Source: Jacaranda mimosifolia
Lineage: Eukaryota; Streptophyta; Magnoliopsida; Lamiales; Bignoniaceae
NCBI GenBank assembly: GCA_018894105.1
Contig: CM032128.1
Span: 19,201,001-19,265,000 of the forward strand
Direction of reading: 5' to 3'
DNA: 64,000 nucleotides
Below, piece after piece: positions 11,457-22,433 of this stretch (positions within the stretch are counted from its first letter, which is position 1; every line of letters begins with the position of its first letter). Position numbers and translations under genes: made by a program. The notes below the pieces were generated by a model that did no database searches, had not been told where the DNA came from, and saw nothing but the letters and a program-made list of their open reading frames with translations.

Positions 11457-12944
11457 TTGTTGGAATAGTGTCCGGCAAGCCAATTAGATTGGCCTTGTAG
11501 AAGCTATTTCCTTGTAAAACAATCTGATTGAATGATATTCTTTATATGGCCATCTCCATCTTATGCTCTTTGTTACTTCACTTGCATTTGGATGAAGCCC
11601 TTAGATCACACATGACTATGGGACATGGTTAGTTCACTAGGTGGTGATCATGCAATAAGTGTTACACGGTCATGATTTTAAATCTTCCAAGTCATAGGAT
11701 CTTATGAGACGAGGCATCTGAGATCCGAATAGACTTGCACTAATGATGCATAAATCCAAGAGTTGGCTATTGTTCTGTTCCATGAGTAATATGTATGAGA
11801 TACCAGTGCATGTTAGTGGGTGCTTGTTAGAGAACAAGGTATTGAAGACCCACTGGAGAATCCACCAGATAACCTTAGTGGCAAGTCAGTAGTGGTTAAT
11901 TCTCCCTCTTACGCTAGTGCATATTATTAGTCCTCTGACCTGAGGATCCATGGTAACCATGTGTTCGGTCCTTATGCTTTGACTCTTCCTTGACCACTTA
12001 GCTTTGGGTATGAGTTGCTTGGCATGGAGGTTTGTGAGATCCAAGATGGAATCCGACTTCTCGATTTTGTGAAGGGCGAGTACATCTCCTATATATATTC
12101 TATAATGATCAATTCCAAAACATCCTTGCGCAAGGTGTTGTGACAATTTGGAAAATGAGTTTTCCAAAGGTGAGGTTACACAAAGGAATTGAACATTGAG
12201 AATAGAAACATAGTATTGAGGTTATTAGGGAGCTGACAGATATCATGCCCTATCCCTCTTTCGGGGAGATAGGAGACGGAAGGACCGTATTTGCATGGTG
12301 CACATAGAGCTATGATGGTTCTCCAAAATATTCAGTTGGGCCAGTTAGTTGGGCTCCATGGGCTTGAGGTTGGACATCGACCATGGAGATTGGGTACTCT
12401 TAAATTAATGAGATTAATTGAATTGAGTTTATTAGTTTAAAAGGAGTTTTAAACTAAAATGAATATAAGATATTCAAAAGTCACAAAGAGTTGTGAGCCT
12501 ATATCCAATGAATGGTAGGACCTATTGGGTCACACACAAAAGCTAAATAGCTTCCAAACTTGGTAGAGCAATTTTCTAAGTGTTAGAAAGATCTTCAAAG
12601 AGTTAAATTAGATCAATAATTAAGGAATTAATTATTTGGTACCATGTTGACCATCAATTGGACAAGTTGACTTAAAGAGTTAGGTTGACTAATTTAAGCT
12701 TAATTAAGAGTTAAGCTTGTTTGATTTAAGAGTTAAATCAAAGTTTAATTAATTAAATTAAAGTGTTTAATTTAATTAATCATAAGAATACTTTTTGGAG
12801 GGAAAATTTAAATGAAGTGTTCATTTAAATTAGCATCTTAATTAATTTGGAATTAGATTCCAAATGAAATTGAAATGCACTTGAAATTCAAGACTTGAAT
12901 TTGAATTTTTCCAACTTGGAATGCCACTTGGGCGGTCAGCTTGA

Positions 12945-12978
12945 GGAAGGTGTGATGCCAACTAGCATCACACCTTCC
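12945..12978. promoter_or_regulatory. Perfect 14-bp inverted repeat just upstream of the LTR TATA box
   Basis: Arms GGAAGGTGTGATGC (12945-12958) and GCATCACACCTTCC (12965-12978) surround a 6-nt loop, CAACTA. The structure ends six bases before the TATA-like sequence and recurs at 29681-29714 and, slightly altered, at 21740-21773. Confidence 0.75.
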
Positions 12979-12983
12979 ACCCT

Positions 12984-12996
12984 CTATATATAGATA
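12984..12996 (+). promoter_or_regulatory. Probable LTR promoter TATA box
   Basis: TATATATAGATATAG follows the inverted repeat. The matching position in other LTRs also has a TATATATA-type word (about 17367, 21780, 29723, 35262). This puts U3 at about 1.5 kb, with R/U5 making up the rest of the LTR. Confidence 0.55.
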
Positions 12997-13064
12997 TAGA
13001 TTGCAAGCAAAATTCGAAATTAGCATTGATGAAAGTGTGAGAATTAGATTCTTGAATTCCCTCC

Positions 13065-13070
<6 letters not shown>

Positions 13071-13113
<43 letters not shown>
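13071..13113 (+). repeat. CT dinucleotide microsatellite in LTR R/U5
   Basis: An uninterrupted CT tract of about 43 bp lies roughly 80 bp after the TATA box. The 3' LTR of the next plus element has a shorter tract (about 29807-29833), and its 5' LTR only a few repeats (about 21870). Confidence 0.9.
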
Positions 13114-13118
<5 letters not shown>

Positions 13119-13634
13119 CATTGCATCATGTGTTGAAGCTCTGCATTTCTTCTTCTTCCCAACCTGAAAATCGACCTCTCTACCTCATTTTCTCCTCTCT
13201 AACACCAGCTTCTAATGAGGGAAAATTGGAAGATTGTTTGGTGTGTAGATCATATCAATAGAGGCAAGACACTTGACTTGCTTGATTTTGGAGATCCACC
13301 ACCAACAGCTTCCGGTTGGTGAATTTTTTTGGAGCGATCCAGAAGGCTTTTTTGCTCCAATCTTTTACACTAGCTTCCCTTGTGTGAGGAGTTGGTGATT
13401 TTTGGAGCAGTATAGCCGAGGCAAAGGTTGCCAACATTCCATTGTGCCGATTCTAGACAGTTTCTGAATCCGAGAGAGATAGTTGATCTTCTCCTTGTTT
13501 TGAGCTACAAGAGGTAATTCTTCATCCTAATTCAGATCTATAGCATGGATAGATACCTGGATGCTCGAGTAGCTTAGTTATTTTCAAGCTTATGAAGTTT
13601 TGATTTATGGATCCTAGCGCTACTCTTGCCTTCA

Positions 13635-14033
13635 GTATGGACTATCTCATTGGAGGAAAGCCATTTGGGTTGGTATTGCTCTTGTAGAAACTGTTTTTGG
13701 CAGCCGGTTGTGGGCATTTCTGGGAGGCTTTTTGATCTTCTGTTTTGGCTGATTTCTGGAGTGTCATATCTTTAGGGTGTGGTGACATTCCAGTAAAAAT
13801 TTCAGCTTAAAAAGAAGAGTCTAACCTTGGGGAAAATGTTGGTGAATCCACTGTGCCAGTGAGGAGTTTCTTCGACGATTGAAGAAGAGTTTTCTTGCTC
13901 CTTGAATTTTCTGTTTTCACCAAGGTAATTCCCCATTGTAAATTTGATTCCTATGCATGTCTTGATCCTTGAGGAGTGTCTGGAATGGTTATATTCATGT
14001 CTTTTGAAATTTTTTGAATCCTAGTGCCATACA
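13635..14033 (+). repeat. Copia LTR, third segment (outer insertion)
   Basis: This is the 3' end of the LTR begun at 900. Its GTATGGACTATCTCATTGGAGG matches the R/U5 part of the LTR near 19605. It runs to GAATCCTAGTGCCATACAC near 14033, resembling the terminal ATCCTAGTGCCTTACTTGC of other copies, with an altered end. No primer site follows, supporting solo-LTR status. Confidence 0.65.
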
Positions 14034-14579
14034 CGTCTATAGTCGGAGCAAAATCAAAGCACAAGGACCAAATGCAAGGTTACTATAGAACCTCAAGTGA
14101 AACGACTAATTATATGCACTATCGTAAGCTAGAGAACTTGCCACTACTGGTGTGCTATTATGGCTATCTAGTGGATTTTCAAATGTGCCCTATGTGAATT
14201 TGTTCTCTAACAAGTACCCACTAATATGCATCCATGTCAAACAAAGATTGCCCATGAAATTGGGCAATATCCAACTCCTTGAAATATGCATCGTTAGTGC
14301 AAGTCTATCCGAATCTTAGATGCCCCGACTCATAAGATTCTATGACTTGGAATGTTTAAAATCATGATCATATAGACTTGTTTCATGATCACCATGATGT
14401 GCTTGACCAAGTCTTGTAGTGTAGTATGATTTAAAGGATTCAACCAAATGCATGTAAAGAAATCATAAACACATAAGATGAAGATGGCCATTTTATTAAA
14501 TATTATTCAATCAAGATTATTACATGAAATAGTTATTATACATGTCAATCTAACTGGCTTGCGGGGCACTATTCCAATA
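14034..14579 (-). repeat. 3' LTR of a minus-strand copia element, proximal part
   Basis: Continuation of the minus-strand LTR at 1-899. Its 5' end, read on the minus strand, is TATTGGAATAGTGCCCC at 14579, directly preceded by the purine tract AAGTGGGAGA (minus strand). It is therefore the 3' LTR of the element whose pol remnant follows. Confidence 0.8.
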
Positions 14580-15578
14580 ATCTCCCACTTGCCCTAAAGC
14601 CAATTCCCCATATTCCTTAAGCCCATCTTCTCAAGATATCTTTTAAAGATCTTTTTCGATAGGCGTTTAGTCAATAGATTTGCTATATTCTCTTTCAAGG
14701 CCACTCTCTCTGCTCGAATATCACCTCTATCAATGATCTCTCGGATCAAGTGATGTCGCCTCAAAATGTGTTTGGATTATTGATGAGATCTTGGCTCCTT
14801 TGCTTGCGCAATGACTCCATTGTTATCACAATAGACAACTATCGGTTGTTGCATGCTAGGCACTACATCTAACTCTTGGATGAAGTTTTTCATCCTAGTA
14901 CTTTCCTTTGCAGTGTTCGACGTAATCAGCCTTAGTGGTGGAATTAGTCGTGGTCTTATTTAGAATTCTTCCAACTCACCGTGGCACTATTAAGGCAAAG
15001 TATAAATCCACAAGTTGATTTTAGGTCATCTTCATCAGATTGGAAATTAGAATTTGAAAACCCTTCAAATTTCAATTCTCTATTGCCATATACTACAAAT
15101 AAGTCCTTAGTTCTTCTCAAGTACTTAAGGATTGTTTTCCTGGCTTTCAAGTGACTCTCACTAGGATTGGATTGGTAGTGGCTCGTAACACTTAGAGCGT
15201 GAGCTACATCCATTCTCATACATTGAACGGCATATATTATGCTTCCAATAGCGAATACGTAAAGTATGTGGGACATTCCTTCTCTCTCCTCCTTGGTCTT
15301 GGGGGCCATAGACTTGGAGAGTCGAATGCCATGTCCCATTGGGAGGTATCCCCTCTTAGATTCTTCCATGCCAAACATCTTTAGTATCTTGTCAATGTAT
15401 GTCAATTGAGAGAGCCCCAAAGAGGAACATCCTCTTTGATCTATCTCTACAGATCCATATTCCTAATACGAAGGATGCTTCTCTCAAATCCTTCATGGAA
15501 AATTGTTAAGATAACCATGCTTTAGTACACTTTAACATCTTTTTCTCATTCCCAATGAGAAGGATATCATCAATATAA
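14580..15578 (-). pseudogene. pol: Minus-strand copia RT/RNase H remnant
   Basis: From right to left it encodes the RT catalytic YIDD (15566-15577), the thumb/connection region and RNase H-type blocks (an uninterrupted 154-codon stretch at 14956-15420), then the C-terminal tail ending at the purine tract beside the LTR. The rest of pol and gag is absent: an LTR begins at 15579, one base beyond the YIDD codons. The tail at 14580-14950 is frameshifted. Confidence 0.85.
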
Positions 15579-15786
15579 TGTTGGAAAAGTACCCCACAAC
15601 CAATTAGATTGGCATGTAAATAATTTCACTTGTGATACAATCTCAATTGAATGACATTCATATACAATGGCCATCTTCACCTTATGTTTATTTTACTTCG
15701 CTAGCATTTGGTTGAAGCCCCTAGATCACACATGACTAAGGGACTTGGTTGCACTCTAGGAGATGATCATGAAGTCTTACACAGTC
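15579..15786 (+). repeat. Copia LTR, 5' segment of a divergent subfamily
   Basis: Begins TGTTGGAAAAGTACCCC and continues to CTTACACAGTC, where another LTR is inserted. Resumes at 17996. Confidence 0.8.
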
Positions 15787-17995
15787 TGTTGGAATAATGG
15801 CCGACAAGTCAATTAGATTAGCCTTGTAAAAACTATTTTTTTGTAATACAATCTTGATTGAATGATATTCTTTACATGGCCATCTTCATCTTATGCTCTT
15901 TAATACTTCACTTGCATTTGGATGAAGCCCTTAGATCACTATTGACTGCAGGACTTTGTTTGATGACCATGGAATAAGTCTCACACGATCGTGATCTTAA
16001 ATCTTTCAAGTTATAGAATCTTAAGAGACGGGCATCTAAGATCCGGATAGACTTGCACTAACGATGCATAAATCCAAGAGTTGGATATTGCTCCGTTCTA
16101 TGAGCAACCATATGAGATATGGGTACATGTTAGTGGGCGCTTGTTAGAGAACAGGGAGGCACTAAAGGCCTACCAGAGAATCCACTAGATAGCCGTAGTA
16201 GCAATTTCTCCAGCTTACACTAGTGCATATTATTAGTCCGCTGACCTGAGGATCCATGGTAATCTTGTGTCTGGTCCTCATGCTTTGACTCTTTCTTGAC
16301 CACTGAGCGGGTCTTTCGGGTTGAGGTTGGGTATGAACTACTTGGCATGGAGGTTTGTGAGATTCAAGATGGAATCTAACTCCTCGCTTTTGTGAAAGGG
16401 AAGTGGATCTCCTATGAATTCTATAATGGTCGATTTCAAGAAATTCTTGCGCGAGGTGGTGTGATAATTTGGAAAAAGTGTTTTCAAAATGAGGTCACAC
16501 AAGGGAATCGAACATTGGGAATAGAGACATAGTATTGAGGCTATTAGGGAGCCAACAAATATCTGGCCCTAGGCCTCTTTCGGGGGATAGGAGACCAAAG
16601 GACCGTATTTGCATGGTAAGCATAGAGCTATAATGGTTCTCCAAAACATTCATTTTGGCCAATTAGTTGGGCTCCATGGGCTTGAGGTTGGACATCGACT
16701 ATGGAGATCGGGTACTCTTCAATTAAGATTAATTGCATTGAGTCGATTAGTTTAAAAGTGTTTTAAGCTAAAATGAATATATGATATTCAAATATCACAA
16801 GGAGTTGTGAACCCATATCCAATGAATGATAAAACCTATTGGGTCACACACAAAAGCTAATATGGAGCAACTTTCTAAGAGTTAGAGAATTTCTCCTAGT
16901 GGATAAATTTTGAGGTGGCTAATTTAAAAATCAATTTTGGCTTGATTAATTTACACATTTAAGTGTAAATTAATTAATTAATTTAAAAAAGTTAAATTAG
17001 ACCATTAATTAAGGAGTTAATTATTTGGTGCCAAAGTGACCATTAATTGGTCAAATTAACTTAAAAGAGTTAAGTTAACAAAATTACACTTAAGAGTTAA
17101 GCTTGTTTGACTTAAGAGTTAAGTCCAAAATTAATTAATTAAATTAAAGTATTTAATTTAATTAATGGGAAGAATACATTTGAGGGAAAATTCGAATGAA
17201 ATGTTCATTTGAATTAGCATCTTACTTAGTTTGAAATAAGATTTCAAATGTAATTAAGGTGCACATGAAATTCAAATTAGATTTGAATTTGCATTTGCCA
17301 CCTTGGCTTTGGCCGCCTACCTTGAGGGAATGTGTGATTCCAACTTGGCATCACACCAACCTCACCCTATATATAAATATAGTGGGTGTGAGGATAGGTA
17401 ATTGCTAAAAGTGTGAAAGAATTAGATTCTTTTGCAATTCCCTCCAAAACACCTTGTAAGCATTGTATTCATGTATTGAAAGCTTTGCTCTCTTCTTCTT
17501 CTTCCCTACCTCAAATCAGCCTCCACCACTATCATTATCCTCTACTATTCCAGCTTATAGGGAGGAGAATTTGGGAGTTTTGTTGGTGTGTGGATCATAT
17601 CAATAGAGGCGAACAAGTTAGTTTGCTATGGTTTGGAGATTTATTTGAGCAGAGCACCAATTTGGCAAATTTTTCTAGGGCGATCCAGAATGCTTTTTGA
17701 TCCGAATTTTTTACTGTGTTTCCTCCAAGGTGTTTTGAGGTTCAGTATTTTGTTTTGGGAGTTTTGGAGGAGTTTTAATAAGGTTAAAAATCGCTCCATT
17801 CGTACTGCACGTTTTCTGGTAGATTCTGGATTGGTGAAAGGCTCACCATTTTTTCCTTAGATATTAGCATTTCAAGGTAACACTCTATCTAAATATGGAT
17901 TTTAGGCATGAATTGATCCTAGTTAGCATGTAAGGACTAGTTTATTTAGCTTTTGAAGTTTTTATAAGTGGATCCTAGTGCCTTACTTGCTTTCA
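15787..17995 (+). repeat. Solo copia LTR nested in another LTR
   Basis: A complete 2.21-kb LTR from TGTTGGAATAATGG to TTGCTTTCA, with TTAA ladder and TATA-like CCTATATATAAATATAG (about 17364). It ends directly in host LTR sequence without primer site or internal domain. The flanks CAGTC (15782-15786) and CGATC (17996-18000) agree at three of five bases, compatible with a worn target duplication. It belongs to the subfamily ending GTGCCTTACTTGCTTTCA. Confidence 0.85.
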
Positions 17996-20293
17996 CGATC
18001 GTGACCTTAAAATATTTCAAGTCATAAAATCTTATGAGACAAGGCATTTAAGATTTGGATAAACTTGCACAAACGATGCACAAATCCAAGGACTTTGATA
18101 TTGCTCTATTTCATGAGTAATCCATGTTAGACATGGGTGCATGTTAGTGGGTGCTTATTAGAGAACAAGTTCACTGAAGGCCCACCCGGAGAATCCACTA
18201 GATAGCCGTAGTGGTAAGTCGTTAGTGAGAAGTTCTCCAGCTTATGCTAGTACATATAATTAGTCCTCAGGCCTGAGGATCCATGGTAACTTTGTGTTTA
18301 AGTCCTCATAACTTGACTCTTCCTTCACCACTTAGTGGATCATCCGAGTTGAGATTGGGTTTGAGCTACTTAGATATGGATCTTTGTAAGATCCAAGATG
18401 GGATCCATCTCGTCGTCGTTGTGAAAGGCGAGTTCATCTTCTATGTATTTTATGATGATCGATTCCACTGAGCCCTTGCGCAAGGCAGTATGATAATTTG
18501 AAAAAGGAGTTTTCCAAAGATGAGATCATAAACTGGAATTGAACATTGGGAATAAAAACATACTTATCGAGGCTATTAGGGAGCCGGAAAATATCTTGTC
18601 CTTGACCTCTTTCGGGAGGTAGGAGACGAAAGGACCGTATTTGTACGGTAAGCGTAGAGCTAGAATGGTTCACCAAGAGCAGATTCATTTCGACCAATTA
18701 GTTGGGCTCCAAGGGCTTGAGGCTAGACAACGACCATGGAGATTGGGTACTCTTCAATTAATAAAAATTAATTGAATGAGTTACTAGTTTAAAAAAGTTT
18801 AAACTAATGTGAATATTTCAGTATTCAAAATATCACAATTGTTGTAAGCCTATGTCCAATGAGTGGGAGAACCTAATGGGTCACAAAAAAAAGCCTAAAG
18901 GAAGCTTTTTTTTATGGAGGGAATTTCCTAAGAGTTAGAAAATTTTGTTTGACCATTTTTGTGGAGAAAATCGGTTGGCTAATTTTTAGTCATTTTGGCT
19001 TGTTTAATTTAATTGTTAAATTGATTAAAACAATTTAAGGATTTAAATTAGACAAATTAAACTAAGGAGTTAATTTAATTGGTTCCATATGACAATTAAT
19101 TAGTCAAGTTAACTTTAAGGAGTTAAGTTAACACCTTATAGCTTAAAGAGTTAAGTTAGTTGACTTAAGGAGTTAAGTCAAGACCAATTAATTAAAGTAA
19201 AGAGCTCATTTAATTAATGTGAGAAATTTATTTGGAGGGAAATTCAAATGAAAGAGTTCATTTGAGGTGCATTTAGAATTAATTTGGATGACATTTCATG
19301 AGATGAAAGGAAGATTCCAAATAAAATTCAAAAATGCAAGTGAAATTCACATTTCACGTGCAAGTGGGTTGTCTAGTCAGCAACACACCTCCCTCTCTAT
19401 AAATTGGATAGAGGTGGCCAGCCACTCACTAATTGGCAATCAAGTTGCTTAGATTCCATTTTTTCCCCTAAAAGTGTGATCCACTCATGTGTTAACGTTT
19501 CACTAATTTTCCCCACCTTTTCTCCATTTTTGGTCTTTATCTCTTTTTCATCCTTTGGTGATTTAGCTAACTAGAGGTTGATTGAAGCTTGCCTTGGGTG
19601 TGTGGATCATTTCTTTAGAGGCTTCACATTTGGGGAGCTTTGGTTTGGTTGACCCACTGCGGTGCAAAAAGTTTGGGGGCATTTTTGGTGACCTTACTGA
19701 TTTTTTTTCGCTAAATTTTTTACTAGAGACCCCAAAAGGTGTTGATTTGTTGCTGTCCAAATTTCAGCTCAATCGGAGGTGATTCGCTTCAGCAGTTGTT
19801 GGTTCTTTGTTGCATCAGGATTTGATTGTTTCGGCTCCAAATGCCTATTCCGGTGGTGAGTTGAAACCGAGCTACCCTTGTCTAACGGACATTAAACCCA
19901 GTTTAAGAAAGTGTTCCGGGGGCTTTAATATTCTGTATTAATCCGTCCTTAGCTCAAGAACTCATAGCTCAATAGGTCAGTTAGTTAGCTGCTTAGCTCA
20001 TAGCTCAGTAGCTTCTGTAGTTCATTAGCTACTATAGCTCAGTAACTCAGTAACTCAATATTAGATATTAGATCGGTAGAGCCCTTACTCCATTCCTTCA
20101 GTATCCTCAGGAATGGTCGGGCAAGAGTTCAACATTATCATCCTTTTCTACCTTGGATTTCAGTGATCAAGGTACTTTTCTGCAACCAAATTCATCTTAA
20201 AAGCATGTTTAGATCCTTGGGAGAAGGGCAGTCAAGTTTTTATTTAGCTTTTATTGCTTTACAACTTGGATCCTTGTGCTACACTTCACTTCA
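17996..20293 (+). repeat. Copia LTR, 3' segment of a divergent subfamily
   Basis: Continuation of 15579-15786. It ends CTTCACTTCA at 20293, followed by a primer site. It carries TTAA-ladder sequence (about 18960-19220) and a private run of short TAGCTCA-type repeats (about 19948-20070). Confidence 0.8.
19948..20070 (+). repeat. Short-period TAGCTCA / AACTCAGT repeat run in the LTR
   Basis: Many imperfect copies of 7-10-bp words such as TAGCTCA, AGTAACTCAG and TTAGCTAC occur in R/U5 of this LTR. They are absent from the corresponding part of the other LTRs in the window. Confidence 0.7.
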
Positions 20294-20309
20294 AGTGGTA
20301 TCAGAGCTT
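20294..20309 (+). other. Primer-binding site, canonical tRNA-iMet type
   Basis: AGTGGTATCAGAGCTT directly follows the LTR. TGGTATCAGAGC is the best match to the plant initiator-Met primer site in the window. Confidence 0.88.
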
Positions 20310-20891
20310 AATTCATGCTTTAATTTGGATTTTTGTTTGATTGATTCATGTTATGAATTGATCTAGATATCCAATTACTTGATCTAGATATCCAATTACT
20401 TGATCCAATTCATGGATTTGAGTGTTTGGATTATGTTTCTTGTGGCTCCTTTGATGATGAATTGAATTATGCTAATATGTGTTTTAAGTGTTAATTCATA
20501 CATTAGTATGTTTTCTATTCATGGATGAAAATGTTCAATGTTGATTTAGCATTGGACGATGTTATATGTTGATATAGTATGTTAAATTTGGCCTCAAAGT
20601 GTTTTGGTCATATTTTAATCCAAATGGATTGGAGTTAACTGGAGATTTTTGAACAATGTTGATTCTTAATTGAACTTGATTTTTGAAACATATTTGAGCA
20701 CTTGAATTTTTAATAGGTGTTTTAAATCTGAAAAATTGTCTAATATGTGAGATTTAGTGTTATGGAGGTGCTCGTAATTTTTTTGTGCACAAAAATTGAA
20801 CCAAAAGGACCTTGACTCAGTCCTTAACCAAAAACAGTGGGTGCACCTGGCCTGGCAGCAACACCCCATTTCGATTTTGGATGAGTTTTGA
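20310..20891 (+). other. Truncated leader of the divergent copia element
   Basis: This matches the first ~600 bp of the leader in other copies, including ATTGATTCATG- and GTTATATGTTGATATAG-type text. It contains a 21-bp tandem duplication (20360-20401). It stops at about 20891, where sequence jumps into the middle of another LTR. The rest of this element is missing. Confidence 0.7.
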
Positions 20892-22418
20892 GGTTTTCCA
20901 AAGGTGAGGTCACACAAGAGAATCAATCATTGAGAATAAAAATATAGTATTGAGGCTATTAGGGAGCCAGCAAATATCTTCCCCTAGCCCTCTTTTCGGA
21001 GATAGGAGACGGAAGGACCGTATTTGCATGGTATGTGTAGAGCTTTGATGGTTCTCCAAAATAATTATTTCGGCTAATTAGTTGGGCTCCAAGGGCTTGA
21101 GGTTGGACATCAACCATGGATATTAGGTACTCTTCAATTAATGAGATTAATTGAATTGAGTCGATTAGTTTAAAAGGAGTTTTAAACTAAAATGGATATA
21201 AGATATTCAAAAGTCACAAAGAGTTGCGAGCCCATGTCCAATGAATGGTAGAACCTATGGGGTCACACACAAAAGCCAAATCACTTCCAAAATTGGTCGA
21301 GCAATTTTCTAAGTGTTAGAAAATCACCCTTTGGTGACCGATTTTCAAGGGTCCAATCAACTTTGGTTTGATTAATTTAAGTGTTAAATTAATCAACTAA
21401 TTTAAGAACTAAATTAGACCAATAATTAAGGAGCTAATTATTTGGTACCATGTTGACCATCAATTGGACAAGTTGATTTAAAGAGTTAAGTTGACTTATT
21501 TAAGCTTAAGAGTTAAGCTTGTTTGATTTAAGACTTAAATCAAATGTTAATTAATTAAATTAAAGTGTTTAATTTAATTAGATGGAAGAATATTTTTTGG
21601 AGGGAAAATTTAAATGAAGTGTTCATTTAAATTAACATCTTAATTATTTTGGAATTAGATTCCAAATGAAATTGAAATTCAAGTAAGACTTGAATTTGAA
21701 TTTTGCCAACTTGGCATGCCACTTGAGCGGTCACCTTAAGGAAGGTGTGATGTCAACTAGTATCACACCTTCCATCCTCTATATGTAGAAATATATAGAG
21801 AGGGTGTGCAAAATTCTAGTTAAGCATTGATGAAAGTGTGAGAATTAGATTATTGCATTCCCTCCAAAATCTCTCTCCATGCATTGCATCATGAGTTGAA
21901 GCTTTGCATTTCTTCTTCCTCCCATCCTGAAAATCAGCCTCCTCTACCTCATTTTCTCCTCTCTAACTCCAGCTTATAGTGAGGGGAAATTGGAAGGTTG
22001 TTTGGTGTGTGGATCATTTAAATAGAGGCAAGGCACTTGACTTGCTCGGTTTTGGTGATCCACCTGCAGCAGCTTCCGGATGGTGATTTTTTATGCAGCG
22101 TTCCAGAAGGCGTTTTGACTCCAATTTTTCACAATATATTCCCCTATGTCTGGAGGTTTTCCAGATTTAATTTCGTGAATTTTGGTGTAGTTTAGCTTGG
22201 GCAAACTTTGCCGTCTTTCCCCTGTGCCAGTTCTAGACAGTTTTTGGATTCGTGAGAGATAGTTGATCTTCTCCTTGTTTTTTGAGCTACAAGAGGTAAT
22301 TCTTCATCCTAATAAAAATCTATAGCATGACTAGATATCCTTGGTAGCTCAAGTAGCTTAGTTATTTTCAAGCTTATGAAGTTTTGATTTATGGATCCTA
22401 ATGCTGCTCTTGCCTTCA
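20892..22418 (+). repeat. 5' LTR (5'-truncated) of the second plus-strand copia element
   Basis: Begins inside the LTR at GTTTTCCAAAGGTGAGGTC and ends CTCTTGCCTTCA at 22418. It carries a mutated version of the inverted repeat (21740-21773) and a TATA-like CTATATGTAG near 21780. Confidence 0.88.
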
Positions 22419-22433
22419 AGTGGTATCGGAGCC
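22419..22433 (+). other. Primer-binding site
   Basis: AGTGGTATCGGAGCC follows the LTR end, one substitution from the canonical TGGTATCAGAGCC. Confidence 0.87.

Larger units (their letters stand above)
3462..13634 (+). mobile_element. Complete but decayed Ty1/copia retrotransposon with long LTRs
   Basis: This 10.2-kb element has a 5' LTR (3462-5585), primer site, ~2-kb leader, gag, protease, integrase, RT and RNase H remnants in copia order, a purine tract and a 3' LTR (11458-13634). Integrase lies before RT, which defines Ty1/copia. The flanks GTGTG (3457-3461) and GTATG (13635-13639) are a target-site duplication with one mismatch. The LTRs differ by many substitutions, largely transitions, plus indels, so the insertion is old. 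Residue patterns in gag and RT resemble the TNT1/Tork-Angela type; that clade call is tentative. No reading frame is intact. Confidence 0.93.
11458..13634 (+). repeat. 3' LTR of the complete copia element
   Basis: Begins TGTTGGAATAGTGTCC and ends CTTGCCTTCA (2.18 kb). It contains the TTAA ladder (about 12590-12790), a 14-bp inverted repeat (12945-12978), a TATA box (about 12984) and a long CT tract (13071-13113). It aligns with 3462-5585 but keeps segments deleted there. Confidence 0.92.

Noticed and set aside
12968..13261. Plus and minus ORFs with runs of alternating Leu-Ser or Arg-Glu
   Set aside because: These are translations of the CT microsatellite at 13071-13113.
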